Shown here piece after piece: positions 40,449-50,676 of a stretch of DNA of 64,000 bases (the stretch's first letter is position 1; the number at the start of each line of letters is the position of its first letter). The position numbers and the translations under genes were made by a program. The notes beneath the pieces were generated by a model that saw only the letters and a list, made by a program, of their open reading frames with translations, had not been told where the DNA came from and did not search any database. Where the stretch lies: contig NZ_FNTV01000001.1 in assembly GCF_900105965.1 (NCBI RefSeq), positions 4,030,001 to 4,094,000 of the forward strand. Reading direction: 5' to 3'. The stretch is from Arthrobacter alpinus. GTDB lineage: Bacteria > Actinomycetota > Actinomycetes > Actinomycetales > Micrococcaceae.

Positions 40449-42530
40449 ATGTCGCTTGGACTAATGAACGTACCGAAAACTAGCGGCCGGCTTGGGGAAC
40501 CGGAGGTTCCGGCCGGGCTGGCCCCGCGTGAGCGCAAGTTCCTTCCGGAGGTTCAGGGACTGCGTGCCCTGGCTGTCCTCATGGTGGTCAGTTACCACGT
40601 CTGGTTTGGCCGAATCTCAGGCGGCGTGGACATATTCCTGCTCATCTCGGCCTTCTTGCTCACGGGGCAATTCACCCGCAAGATTGAGAGCGGACGCGAC
40701 TTGGGCCTGCTCAAATACTGGGTTCACTTGTTCAAGCGGCTTCTTCCGCTCATTGCCGTCACGCTTGTAGTTACCCTTGTTGGCGCGTATTTCCTCATAC
40801 CTGAGACGCGTTGGCACAGCATTATTGGGCAAAGCTGGGCGTCGCTCCTTTACTACCAAAATTGGTTCCTGGCTGCTGAATCCGTGGACTACTACGCCAC
40901 CGACCACAGTTTGGCCAGCCCCCTGCAGCACTTTTGGTCCTTGTCCATTCAAGGACAGATCTTCATTATTTGGCCGTTGATCTTTGCCGTGGCGGCGCTC
41001 ATTGCGCGGCGAAGCAAGCTGAGGGTGCGCCCATTGCTCATGTGCATGTTTGGTGCAGTCTTTGTTGTATCGCTGGTGTTTTCCATCGTCACCACTCATG
41101 GCAATCAGGCCTTCGCCTACTTTGATACCCGGACCAGGCTTTGGGAATTCGCACTAGGTTCATTGCTCGCCCTGGTGCTGCCTTACCTTCACTTCCGCCG
41201 AAACCTCAGAATTGTGCTTGGCTGGTTGGGCATCGTCGGCATGCTGTCCTGTGGTCTTATTTTGCAGGTGGGACAGCAATTTCCGGGCTATATGGCCTTG
41301 TGGCCCACGCTGTCGGCAGCGTTCATCATTGTCGCCGGATTCACCGACAGCAAGGTGGGCGTGGATAGATTCCTCAGCTGGAAGCCCTTGGTGAACCTGG
41401 GCAACAGCTCCTACGCCTTGTACTTGTTCCACTGGCCCCTGCTGGTGTTTGTCTTGGTAGTGACGGGCCGTGACCATGCCGGTCCCAAGGCTGGGCTGGC
41501 GATCATAGTTGTCTCCATCGTGGCCGCTTTCCTTGCTACGAGGTGGATTGACACACCCCTGCGCCGGAACAAGTGGTTTGAACTCAAGCTTCGCCGAGCA
41601 GTGGTGGTCATCGCTGTGTGTATTGCAGTGGTGGCGGCGCCACTGGCTGGCTGGCAACACCAGATCCAGGCAAAAGAGCAGGCCGCCTTGGCGCAGGCAG
41701 AACACAACAACCCAGGTGCCGGAGCTCTTCGCCCCGATTTTGTGCCACAGGGCGATCCCGCAGCGCCCATGCTGCCAGCACTGACGGCCCTGGACAAGCA
41801 GTGGGTCAGTTTGGATAAGAAGTGCGAAGGGGACCTGGCCACTACAGATGCCGTGTTGGAAAAATCCTGTACACAATCAAGTCCCGCAGGCACGCCAAGT
41901 AAAACAATCGTTGTTGTCGGAGACTCTCACGCTGAACAGTGGATGGGGGCATTGATTCCCATTGCTGAGGAGAACAACTGGCAGTTGGTCTCGGTTCTGT
42001 TGGGCGGCTGTGACTTTGGCGATGAATCAGAAGACAGTGGCAGGGAAAGCAGCTGCGTTGATTTCAATGTTGCTGCGCAGGACTATATTTTGGACCAGCA
42101 GCCAGATGCCGTGTTCACCATTGCAACGAATGCTGTCCCTGACTCGCCGACTGAGAACGTCGTTGCCGGTTACGAGACCGCCGTCAAGACCTTCACAAGC
42201 GCCGGGATTGACGTGGTGGGTATGCGCGACAACCCGCGGTTCGAAGCCGACGTTGCCAGCTGCGTCTCGGCGCAGGGGGCTGATGCGTGCTCGTTCCAGA
42301 AGGACAACAATCTTGCGCCGGAGAACCCAGCAGAAAGCCTGAACTCGATCGACGGTGCCTACATGCTGGACCTCTCCGACAGCTTGTGTGCCGACGGGCG
42401 CTGTGATGCTGTGATTGGCAACACCTTGGTGTACATGGACAACAACCACCTGACAGAGGTCTACGCCAAGTCAATGGCCCCGGATCTGGAAGAGCACTTG
42501 TTTGCTGCCACGGGATGGAAACGTGGCTAG
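40449..42530 (+). CDS. Membrane acyltransferase with SGNH domain (OatA-like)
   Basis: 693-residue cell-surface polysaccharide or peptidoglycan O-acetyltransferase. Residues 35-400 are an acyltransferase-3 domain with about ten helices (VQGLRALAVLMVVSYHVW, GGVDIFLLISAFLLTG). Residues 470-690 are an extracellular SGNH hydrolase-like domain with the Ser motif VVGDSHAEQW and the Asp-His pair in DNNHLTEVY. The family moves acetyl from the inside to a sugar outside. It is monocistronic, between DUF389 and guaB. Confidence 0.9.
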   Translation: MSLGLMNVPKTSGRLGEPEVPAGLAPRERKFLPEVQGLRALAVLMVVSYHVWFGRISGGVDIFLLISAFLLTGQFTRKIESGRDLGLLKYWVHLFKRLLPLIAVTLVVTLVGAYFLIPETRWHSIIGQSWASLLYYQNWFLAAESVDYYATDHSLASPLQHFWSLSIQGQIFIIWPLIFAVAALIARRSKLRVRPLLMCMFGAVFVVSLVFSIVTTHGNQAFAYFDTRTRLWEFALGSLLALVLPYLHFRRNLRIVLGWLGIVGMLSCGLILQVGQQFPGYMALWPTLSAAFIIVAGFTDSKVGVDRFLSWKPLVNLGNSSYALYLFHWPLLVFVLVVTGRDHAGPKAGLAIIVVSIVAAFLATRWIDTPLRRNKWFELKLRRAVVVIAVCIAVVAAPLAGWQHQIQAKEQAALAQAEHNNPGAGALRPDFVPQGDPAAPMLPALTALDKQWVSLDKKCEGDLATTDAVLEKSCTQSSPAGTPSKTIVVVGDSHAEQWMGALIPIAEENNWQLVSVLLGGCDFGDESEDSGRESSCVDFNVAAQDYILDQQPDAVFTIATNAVPDSPTENVVAGYETAVKTFTSAGIDVVGMRDNPRFEADVASCVSAQGADACSFQKDNNLAPENPAESLNSIDGAYMLDLSDSLCADGRCDAVIGNTLVYMDNNHLTEVYAKSMAPDLEEHLFAATGWKRG

Positions 42531-42601
42531 CTGACCATGACGTGAGGGCTGCCAGTGTGAGCTGGGCCTCGGGAATAGGGCAACAGCAGCTTTCGTTTTA
42601 G

Positions 42602-44203
<1,602 letters not shown>

Positions 44204-44234
44204 CTTGCCCGCGCAGGACTGCGGTTAAGGTTCG

Positions 44235-44280
44235 ACGGCGGCGGCTCACCTTTCACGGGTGGGTCGCCGCCGTTTCTGCG
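44235..44280 (+). terminator. Terminator of guaB
   Basis: ACGGCGGCG (44235-44243) pairs with CGCCGCCGT (44265-44273), with an inner CACC/GGTG stem, followed by TTCTGCGTTTCTC. Confidence 0.8.
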
Positions 44281-44304
44281 TTTCTCACGCTAGATACGAC
44301 AATG

Positions 44305-44910
44305 CTAGGCGGACAAGGCGGCCTTGAAGTTCTCGAGAGCTTCGGCGGCTGGGTGGGTGCTTTCAACGGATCCAAGAGCGAGTTCCCATGGTCCCGATTC
44401 CACGGCCGTCAGAAATGCTTGGACTGTCTCGGCATCGACGCGCATACGCCGAATGCTCACCTTGGCGGGGAATCCTTCGGTGCCGGCCGCGAGGTACTCA
44501 TTGCACAGGTGCAGGCCAAGCTCCATCATGGCGGGCCCGGACTCGATGGGCTGGACATCGTGCACACCGAACGGGGAGATGCTCAACAGGACGGCCCCGA
44601 CGTTGGAGCCAACGGCGAAGAGCAGATGACTGGAAGCGGGTGCGGCCAGCGTGATTTCCAACCACTCTTGAGCCTGTGCAATAACGGATCCCACAATGGC
44701 GGCATTTTCCACCGGCACAATCTTCTCGCCCTGTGGTGCGGCCAGCCCACGCACCATCAAAGTGGTGACTCCTGCGTGGCGGAAGAGCTCGTTGTCGCCG
44801 TGCTGATCAAGTCGCAACAGGCCCAAGGTAGTGGCCGCCGACTCCGTGGGTGTCATGGACAGCAGGGCAAGCAGCTCATGATCGGTCATGCGTAATTCAG
44901 TTTCAGTCAT
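44305..44910 (-). CDS. Unknown protein, paralogue B of the WXG cluster
   Basis: 201-residue soluble protein I do not recognise. It shares a distinctive N-terminus with the protein at 46108-46725: TDHELLALLSMTPTESAATT here, TDHELLALLAMNPTQSSAST there, then parallel segments (AGVTTLMVRG / AGITTLLARG; SSHLLFAVGSNVGAVLLSIS / ADHVMFVAASEHGSLLLSLN). No signal peptide or membrane helix. It has its own leaderless-type promoter and lies last in the minus-strand cluster. Length and pairing recall EspG-like chaperones of type VII secretion, but I see no firm homology. Confidence 0.8.
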   Translation of the reverse strand: MTETELRMTDHELLALLSMTPTESAATTLGLLRLDQHGDNELFRHAGVTTLMVRGLAAPQGEKIVPVENAAIVGSVIAQAQEWLEITLAAPASSHLLFAVGSNVGAVLLSISPFGVHDVQPIESGPAMMELGLHLCNEYLAAGTEGFPAKVSIRRMRVDAETVQAFLTAVESGPWELALGSVESTHPAAEALENFKAALSA

Positions 44911-44916
44911 GGGCTA

Positions 44917-44922
44917 AGCGTA
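44917..44922 (-). promoter_or_regulatory. Leaderless-type -10 of paralogue B
   Basis: TACGCT on the minus strand, six bases before the ATG at 44910. Confidence 0.4.
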
Positions 44923-44990
44923 GCGGCCGAGGGGCCCCGGCCGAGGGCAGCGAGGTCTGGGGAGGTCGCAAGCGGTAGCGGCCAAGATTC

Positions 44991-45638
44991 CTACAGCGGC
45001 CCGAAGCTTCTGTTGCCGGAGGGGTCGTGCCACGTGGATGAAAGGGCCTCAAGCTCCTGCCGCAGCGCGGGGCTCTTGTTGATGTAGCCGCGGAAGCCTT
45101 GCCGCGCATGTTGGGCGCAATAGGCCGGCCCCACGAACACGCTGGCGATACCCAAGAGAAACAGCAGCGCAACTACCACGAAAGAAATTGCGGGGCCGGG
45201 GCCCTCCGATAGCCAGCCGTGCAATGCCAACGCCATGGGGCCGCCCACGGCAAAGACCATGAGAGCTGCGAGACTCAAGCCCGAAGCAGTTCTTCCCGGT
45301 GCACGGGACGTTCGGGGCTGGGCCGCACGGGCGATCTTGGGCAATTTTGCCGTCGTGATGTAAATGCTGACGCACAGCAGGGCCAAACCACCTAAGATCA
45401 GGCTGATCCATAATCCTGGAGCGCCGCGCATCATGATGAGGGCAAGCAGCCCACCGGCAAGGACTGCGGTGCCCAGACCTGTCATGGCAACGGCGAAGCC
45501 CCGCCACTGCCCGTACGCCCACGCCATGTCGCGCAGGGCCGAGGTGGTGGTCTCCGGAGCCATTCGGGCCATGTCCGAGTCAAGCCAGTAGTCGAGTGGT
45601 TTTCCCGGCATAGCGGGAAAGGGGGTGGTGTAGTTCAT
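44991..45638 (-). CDS. Four-helix membrane protein of the WXG cluster
   Basis: 215 residues from the ATG at 45638 (MNYTTPFPAMPGKPLDYWLD), which has AAGGA upstream and overlaps the preceding stop by ATGA; a longer in-frame start at 45800 is inside that gene. About 60 soluble residues, two helices (GTAVLAGGLLALIMM; WISLILGGLALLCVSIYI), a basic loop, two more helices, and a short soluble tail. No known family recognised. Position behind a WXG100 protein makes an immunity or anchoring role possible. Confidence 0.78.
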   Translation of the reverse strand: MNYTTPFPAMPGKPLDYWLDSDMARMAPETTTSALRDMAWAYGQWRGFAVAMTGLGTAVLAGGLLALIMMRGAPGLWISLILGGLALLCVSIYITTAKLPKIARAAQPRTSRAPGRTASGLSLAALMVFAVGGPMALALHGWLSEGPGPAISFVVVALLFLLGIASVFVGPAYCAQHARQGFRGYINKSPALRQELEALSSTWHDPSGNRSFGPL

Positions 45639-46108
45639 TGTCCTTCTACTTTCGGGCGTGCGGTGTTGGCGAGCTTCCGAGCCCCGAGAATCAGCAGCGG
45701 GTAAATCGTCAACGGCACGGCAAGAACAACGGGGTCCATGCCGTAGCGGAGGTTGATGCCGAGGGCTGAAAAATACCAAAACAGGCCGGCCATGAGCCAT
45801 AGAACGACGGCAATAGTTGCCAGAATCGCAGCCTTTTTCTTCACCAAGGAGGGTTCAGTGCTTTCACCCGGCGGCTGTACGGCCGGGAGGGTCCGCGTAC
45901 GCATCCACAGGAGCAGAAGTACTGCGGCGAAAACCAACGCCCCGATTCCGGCCGCCAACCCCCGGGGCTGTCCGCCCAGAGTGGGGTTAACGAGCGCCAT
46001 CACGGCAAAGACCAGTACGACGGCGCCTGTGGCCAGCATGAGCGCTGCCGCACGTCCGCGCGGCGTGGCATTGAGCGCAGAAGCGAACCGATGAGAAGGC
46101 GGGGGCAT
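45635..46108 (-). CDS. Small four-helix membrane protein of the WXG cluster
   Basis: 157 residues with four predicted helices (ALMLATGAVVLVFAVMAL; GALVFAAVLLLLWM; LATIAVVLWLMAGLFWYF; VVLAVPLTIYPLLILG) and no recognised domain. It shares a base with paralogue A's stop (TAATG) and overlaps the next membrane gene by ATGA, so it is translated as part of one transcript. Candidate immunity protein by position. Confidence 0.78.
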   Translation of the reverse strand: MPPPSHRFASALNATPRGRAAALMLATGAVVLVFAVMALVNPTLGGQPRGLAAGIGALVFAAVLLLLWMRTRTLPAVQPPGESTEPSLVKKKAAILATIAVVLWLMAGLFWYFSALGINLRYGMDPVVLAVPLTIYPLLILGARKLANTARPKVEGQ

Positions 46109-46725
46109 TAGACCAGAGCTGAACTGAACAGCTCAAACGCGGTCGCGGCTGGAACCGTGGCCGTCTGTGCTGCCTCACCTTGGCCAGTCTGCAAGGTCCA
46201 CGTCTCGTCTTCGTCGCGTTTGAGATGGGCTGTGCGCGAAGTTTCAGAGAGTGCATGGTGCGTGACCATGGCCGCAGCCGGAAGGCCGTCCGTTGCGTCC
46301 TGAAGATACGCTTTCGTGAGGAGAACGCCCAGATGGGCCAAGCCCTCGGAGGTATCAACGGGCCGAACCTGGTGGGCGCCAAGCCGGTTCAACGACAGGA
46401 GCAAGGAGCCGTGCTCCGATGCGGCAACGAACATGACATGGTCGGCGGCGGGAGTCACGAAGGCCACCTCAAGCCATGCGGTTGCGGTGGTCAATACCGC
46501 CGCGACCAAGGCACCCCGCTCGGCGGGAATGATGTCATCACCACTGGGCTCGGCCATTCCGCGAGCCAGTAGCGTAGTAATTCCGGCGCGTTCCAAAACA
46601 TCCTGGTGCGGTACGCCGCCGAGCCGGAACACGTCACGGGTGGAGGCGGATGACTGAGTTGGATTCATGGCCAGAAGAGCTAGCAGTTCATGGTCGGTCA
46701 GGAGGAGATCTGATTCGTTGGTCAT
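46108..46725 (-). CDS. Unknown protein, paralogue A of the WXG cluster
   Basis: 205 residues from the ATG at 46725 (MTNESDLLLTDHELLALLA), with GAAGGA a few bases upstream; an in-frame ATG at 46764 has no ribosome site. It is a paralogue of the protein at 44305-44910 and follows the WXG100-like gene by 63 bases. No signal or membrane helix. A role as dedicated chaperone or partner of the WXG protein is only an inference from position and size. Confidence 0.8.
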   Translation of the reverse strand: MTNESDLLLTDHELLALLAMNPTQSSASTRDVFRLGGVPHQDVLERAGITTLLARGMAEPSGDDIIPAERGALVAAVLTTATAWLEVAFVTPAADHVMFVAASEHGSLLLSLNRLGAHQVRPVDTSEGLAHLGVLLTKAYLQDATDGLPAAAMVTHHALSETSRTAHLKRDEDETWTLQTGQGEAAQTATVPAATAFELFSSALV

Positions 46726-46788
46726 TGTTCCTTCTTGGTGGAGTCCAAAGCGGTTAAGTCTCAAAATGTGCGGCGGTATGCCCCAACT

Positions 46789-47694
46789 CTATCCACCGGA
46801 GAGCCAGCCCCAGGCCTTCTTGGCAACGTTGGCGGTCTCTTCGCCAAGCCATTTGGCACCGTCGGCGGCCTTGTCGCCTACCCACTGGGCCCCGGCCCCG
46901 ATCATCTCACTCGTTGAACCGTAGCCAAGAGAACTGGAGAGCAATCCCAGACCGGCCCATGCGATGCCCGCCACGGCGAAGGCTGGGCCAACCACCGGAA
47001 TGAAGGATCCAACGGCCAAAACGGTAGTCACGCCACCGTCAATCATTTGGTTCGCATCGCCATTGATGTAGCCATTGGCGAACTGGACGCCGCCACCAAT
47101 GACGCTTAGCACTCCAGCGGCACGTCCCACCATGGAAAGACCGTTGAGCAGTTGGGTGCCCTTGACGTACTGGCCCAACTGGCCAGCCTCGGCGCTCAAA
47201 AGGCTCCACGGCATCTTGCGCAGGAGACCGGCGTCGACCATTTTGCTCAGGAGGTTACTGGCAAAGGTTCCACCTATGGTGGCCACCAGGTTGCCTGTTT
47301 GATAGATCGGGTTGCCGTTGGCATCCACGAGGCCCTGCAACGGTGAATCGGATCCGCCCGGACCGGAACCGCCTGATCCGCCCGAGCCACCCGGACCGCC
47401 TGCCGATCCCGAGCCGCCGCTGTCAACGGCACTGGTTTTTTCCTGTTCGTCGGCCTGGACCTTGAGCAGATTGGAGTGTTCGGCCAGCATGAGCCCAGTG
47501 GAGTGCAAGGTTTTGCGCATGCCGTTGTTCCATTGGCCGCGGAACTTCTCGCTGTCCGGCCCATTCCAACGGGCATTGGCTATGACACTGTTCAGTGAGG
47601 CCGCCACATGCTTGAGCTTGCTGCCCGAGGACTCCATGGTCTTGGCGAGATCCCGAAGTTGGTCCGGGTCCGCGCCGATCATGCCATCTGCCAT
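46789..47694 (-). CDS. WXG100-domain protein with hydrophobic C-terminus, possible type VII effector
   Basis: 301 residues from the ATG at 47694 (MADGMIGADPDQL). Residues 1-90 form a WXG100-like helical hairpin: the turn ARWNGPDSEKFRGQW carries W43-N-G45, and the second helix ends LLKVQADEQEKTSAVD as in WXG100 proteins. A Gly/Ser/Pro linker (91-117) leads to a region of about 150 residues rich in Gly, Ala and hydrophobics with several possible membrane helices (FIPVVGPAFAVAGIAWAGLGLL). This resembles LXG/WXG effectors with glycine-zipper membrane toxins. No YxxxD signal is clear, and no secretion-core gene lies in the window. The longer in-frame start at 47796 is not supported. Confidence 0.8.
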   Translation of the reverse strand: MADGMIGADPDQLRDLAKTMESSGSKLKHVAASLNSVIANARWNGPDSEKFRGQWNNGMRKTLHSTGLMLAEHSNLLKVQADEQEKTSAVDSGGSGSAGGPGGSGGSGGSGPGGSDSPLQGLVDANGNPIYQTGNLVATIGGTFASNLLSKMVDAGLLRKMPWSLLSAEAGQLGQYVKGTQLLNGLSMVGRAAGVLSVIGGGVQFANGYINGDANQMIDGGVTTVLAVGSFIPVVGPAFAVAGIAWAGLGLLSSSLGYGSTSEMIGAGAQWVGDKAADGAKWLGEETANVAKKAWGWLSGG

Positions 47695-47803
47695 AGCCTC
47701 GCCTGTCTGAGTCGAAAATGGATGCGGACACACCCGCAAGTTTCGTTTCAGCCTAGGCCACCTAAGCGTTAGGGCGCGATGGGTAGGAGTCACCATCCAC
47801 CGA

Positions 47804-47809
47804 TAGACT
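47804..47809 (+). promoter_or_regulatory. Leaderless-type -10 of the BtrH-like gene
   Basis: TAGACT six bases before the ATG at 47816; no ribosome site. Confidence 0.45.
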
Positions 47810-47815
47810 CAACGA

Positions 47816-48894
47816 ATGCTTCCCCCTTATGACCCCTGCACCGAATATTCGCACTGGGACTCAGGGCTCTGGACCCGTGTCCTGGCCGCGTCCGGTGTCC
47901 GCAATCCCTTCAGCAATGCCCCTTTCAGTGAGGCGATGCTGGCGGGCCTGGCCGGCGGTATCGGTTTCATGATCTTCACGTTTGAATACAAGGAGACCAC
48001 CACGGCCTCGGCTGTCACCCGTTTCCACCCTGGCCCATACACCGAGAATTTGCTGCGTCGCAGTGGTGCCGCGGTCAACATCCAGCAGACCGGCAGCGCC
48101 AAGCTAGCCCAGTCGCGACTGGATGCCGCGCTGGAATCCGGGGTACCCGCCGTCGTGCGTGTTGTGCGCGGCAAGCTGCCGTGGGTGGCCGAGGATCCGC
48201 TGGCGGACATGGACTCCGTGGACATGGCGGTGGTGGCCAGGGAAGGCGAGGACTACCTGATGGACGACGGCGGCGGACAGCTTCGGCTGCTCGGGGCGCA
48301 AGAGCTGGCACAAGCGCGCGGATCGCGCAAAGCCGACAAGCATTGGCAGGCGCACGTGGTCAAGGGCGAGGGCGATTCCCTAACAGGGGAGGTGCTGCGG
48401 CAGGCCGTGGCCGAGACAGCGCAACAACTGCTGACCCAGCAATCGCCTCCCGGAATTCCGCCGGGTTATGCAAAGAATTTTGGCATCATGGGCATGCAGA
48501 CCTGGGCCCACCGCCTCTTGGATTCGACGTCCAAACTCGGGTGGCCGCGGATCTTCGCCGATCCCGAACGCTCCCAGGCTGGCTTGAGCATGTTGCACGG
48601 GTTGTTGGCCGGGAAACGGTTCAGCGGACCCGGCGCCTTGCGCCCGTTGTACTCACAATTTCTGCGTGAGGTGGCGCTGCTCGGGAGTCTGTGCCCGGCG
48701 TCGACCTTTCGGTGCTGGACGAGGCGGCCACGCAATACCAGGCCCTGGGCATGCACTGGGACGCGGTGACCAAGCTGGTCGGTGCCGCGGGAAAGCCAGA
48801 TTTTGCGGCTATGGCCAAGAAAGTTGAAGTCATCGCCGAACTTGAAACCGAAGCAGCCCTGGCCCTGCGTGGTTCGGTGGCCGACGCGCTTTAA
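47816..48894 (+). pseudogene. BtrH_N/DUF4872-like protein, frameshifted
   Basis: One gene split by a frameshift near 48683-48687. The first frame (to 48769) reads as a coherent protein up to SQFLREVALLG and then becomes Arg/Trp-rich nonsense; the other frame continues sensibly from SVPGVDLSVLDEAATQYQALG to the stop at 48894. Adding one base near 48684 restores about 359 residues. The N-terminus (CTEYSHWDSGLW, FSEAMLAGLAGGIGFM) resembles the butirosin BtrH N-terminal domain, a peptidase-like fold; the usual Cys after His seems to be Trp. The C-terminal half fits DUF4872. It is divergent from the WXG gene. A sequencing error is a real alternative to a true mutation. Confidence 0.72.
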
Positions 48895-48915
48895 TGGCTC
48901 CGGCCCTCGCTGCGA

Positions 48916-48921
48916 TAGGCT
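48916..48921 (+). promoter_or_regulatory. Leaderless-type -10 of guaB3
   Basis: TAGGCT six bases before the GTG at 48928. Confidence 0.45.
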
Positions 48922-48927
48922 AGGGGC

Positions 48928-50052
48928 GTGACTTATGAGATTGAGATTGGCCGTGGAAAGCGTGGACGCCGCGCATATTCGTTGGATGAGATTTCGATTG
49001 TGCCTGCCCGGCGTACTCGCGATCCCCAAGATGTGTCGGTGAAATGGCAGATCGACGCCTACCAGTTTGAGGCGCCCGTCATTGGCGCGCCCATGGATTC
49101 GGTTATGTCTCCGGAGACCGCCATTGCCCTCGGCAAGCTCGGCGGACTCGGCGTGCTGGATCTGGAAGGCCTGTGGACCCGCTACGAGAACCCGCAGTCC
49201 GTCCTGGATGAGATCGCCACGCTGGAGGGTTCGGTCATTGATCCCGAAACCACCCGCCGCTTGCAGGAAATCTACAGTGAACCCATCAAGGAAGAGCTGA
49301 TCACGGCGCGTCTGGCCGAGATCCGTGCCGCGGGCGTTACGGTTGCCGGCTCTCTGACACCGGGACGCACCCAGGAGTTCTACAAGACGGTGATTGCCGC
49401 TGGCGTGGACATCTTCGTGATCCGTGGCACCACGGTTTCCGCCGAGCATGTCTCCAAAACCACCGAGCCGCTGAACCTCAAGCAGTTCATCTACGAACTC
49501 GATGTTCCCGTGATTGTAGGCGGCGCTGCAGGTTACACCTCCGCGCTTCACCTCATGCGCACCGGCGCCGCAGGCGTCCTGGTGGGCTTTGGCGGCGGCG
49601 CCTCCACCACCACCCGCCGCGCCTTGGGCATTCGTTCACCCATGGCCAGCGCCATCTCCGATGTTGCGGCCGCCCGCCGTGACTACATGGATGAATCCGG
49701 GGGACGTTACGTTCACGTCATCGCCGACGGCGGCATGGGCTCCAGTGGTGACATCGTCAAGGCTATTGCCATGGGTGCCGACGCCGTCATGCTCGGCGCA
49801 GCGCTGTCCCGTGCTGCCGAAGCTCCCGGTCAGGGCTGGCACTGGGGTGCCGAAGCGCACCACGCCGAACTGCCGCGCGGCCACCGCGTGAAGATGGACA
49901 CCGTGGGTACCTTGGAAGAAGTTCTGCACGGCCCGGCCCACCGCGCCGATGGAAGCTCCAACCTGATCGGTGCACTGCGCCGCGCAATGGCCACCACGGG
50001 CTATTCAGATCTGAAGGAATTCCAGCGGATCGACGTGATTGTTTCCGCATAG
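48928..50052 (+). CDS. guaB3: GuaB3-type IMP dehydrogenase family protein
   Basis: IMPDH-fold protein of 374 residues without CBS domains, beginning MTYEIEIGRGKRGRRAYSLDEISIVP as in actinobacterial GuaB3. The catalytic loop that reads GPGSICTTR in GuaB is GFGGGASTTTRRALG here, so the nucleophilic Cys is replaced by Thr. The phosphate-binding part IADGGMGSSGDIVKAIAMGADAVMLG is kept. A catalytic role like GuaB is therefore doubtful; nucleotide binding or regulation is possible. It begins with a leaderless-type GTG and ends at a strong terminator. Confidence 0.9.
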   Translation: MTYEIEIGRGKRGRRAYSLDEISIVPARRTRDPQDVSVKWQIDAYQFEAPVIGAPMDSVMSPETAIALGKLGGLGVLDLEGLWTRYENPQSVLDEIATLEGSVIDPETTRRLQEIYSEPIKEELITARLAEIRAAGVTVAGSLTPGRTQEFYKTVIAAGVDIFVIRGTTVSAEHVSKTTEPLNLKQFIYELDVPVIVGGAAGYTSALHLMRTGAAGVLVGFGGGASTTTRRALGIRSPMASAISDVAAARRDYMDESGGRYVHVIADGGMGSSGDIVKAIAMGADAVMLGAALSRAAEAPGQGWHWGAEAHHAELPRGHRVKMDTVGTLEEVLHGPAHRADGSSNLIGALRRAMATTGYSDLKEFQRIDVIVSA

Positions 50053-50068
50053 TTTTGCCTCCTGAAAT

Positions 50069-50100
50069 TGCCCCGGTCAGCTAGCTGGCCGGGGCATTTT
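50069..50100 (+). terminator. Terminator of guaB3
   Basis: TGCCCCGG and CCGGGGCA with an inner CAGC/GCTG make a 13-bp stem (one G-T pair) and a TA loop, followed by TTTTCTT: a strong intrinsic terminator. Confidence 0.88.
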
Positions 50101-50181
50101 CTTGCCTCAAATGCGCCGGGTTAAGCGGCACCGGATAGACTGGATGCAGATTTACGCCGCCGTCCGCCTTGAAAGGTACAG

Positions 50182-50673
50182 ATGACACCGGGTTCACTGG
50201 AACGCTATGAAACTGAACTGACCAACGCCGGCCTGGTGATCTTGGAAATGGAAGCTGTTTCCAAGGAAGACGCGGCGCTGCAGTTGGCAACCAAACTCTT
50301 TGAGCAGGGCCGAGTTTCTGATCTTGACGGGTTCCTGAGGGACGTCAACGCCCGCGAACACCAGATGGCCACGGGCCTGCCCGGCGGCATCGGCCTCCCA
50401 CATGCTCGAAGCAACTTTGTGCAGGAAATCTCCATCGCCGTGGGCATCACCAAATTTGACCACAGCCTGGACTTTGGTGGGGTGGATGGGCCAGCCACCG
50501 TCATCTTGCTCGTTGCAACGCCCGCCAGCTCCTTTTCCGTCCACCTGGAAGTCCTGGCGACCTTGGCACGCTCACTGTTCAAGGAAAATTTCCGTGAATC
50601 ACTGCGCCGCGCCCACGACGCCGAGGTTATCGCCGAGCTGATCAACTCGACCCTGGTGTTCTTCGACCACTAG
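50182..50673 (+). CDS. PTS sugar transporter EIIA (fructose/mannitol type)
   Basis: Stand-alone EIIA domain of 163 residues. The phosphorylated histidine is in GGIGLPHAR (H74), and the ILLVATPASSFSVHLEVLATLARSL region is typical of the PTS EIIA type 2 family. It would take phosphate from HPr and pass it to an EIIB or a regulator, but no other PTS gene is nearby. The stop codon touches the start of the 57-bp repeat array. Confidence 0.9.
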   Translation: MTPGSLERYETELTNAGLVILEMEAVSKEDAALQLATKLFEQGRVSDLDGFLRDVNAREHQMATGLPGGIGLPHARSNFVQEISIAVGITKFDHSLDFGGVDGPATVILLVATPASSFSVHLEVLATLARSLFKENFRESLRRAHDAEVIAELINSTLVFFDH

Positions 50674-50676
50674 TCC

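Noticed and set aside
44305..48894. Recent insertion by a transposon or prophage
   Set aside because: No transposase, integrase, direct repeats or tRNA target at the borders, so the island's origin is unclear.
48466..49551. 361-codon minus-strand frame
   Set aside because: Antisense to guaB3 and the BtrH-like gene.
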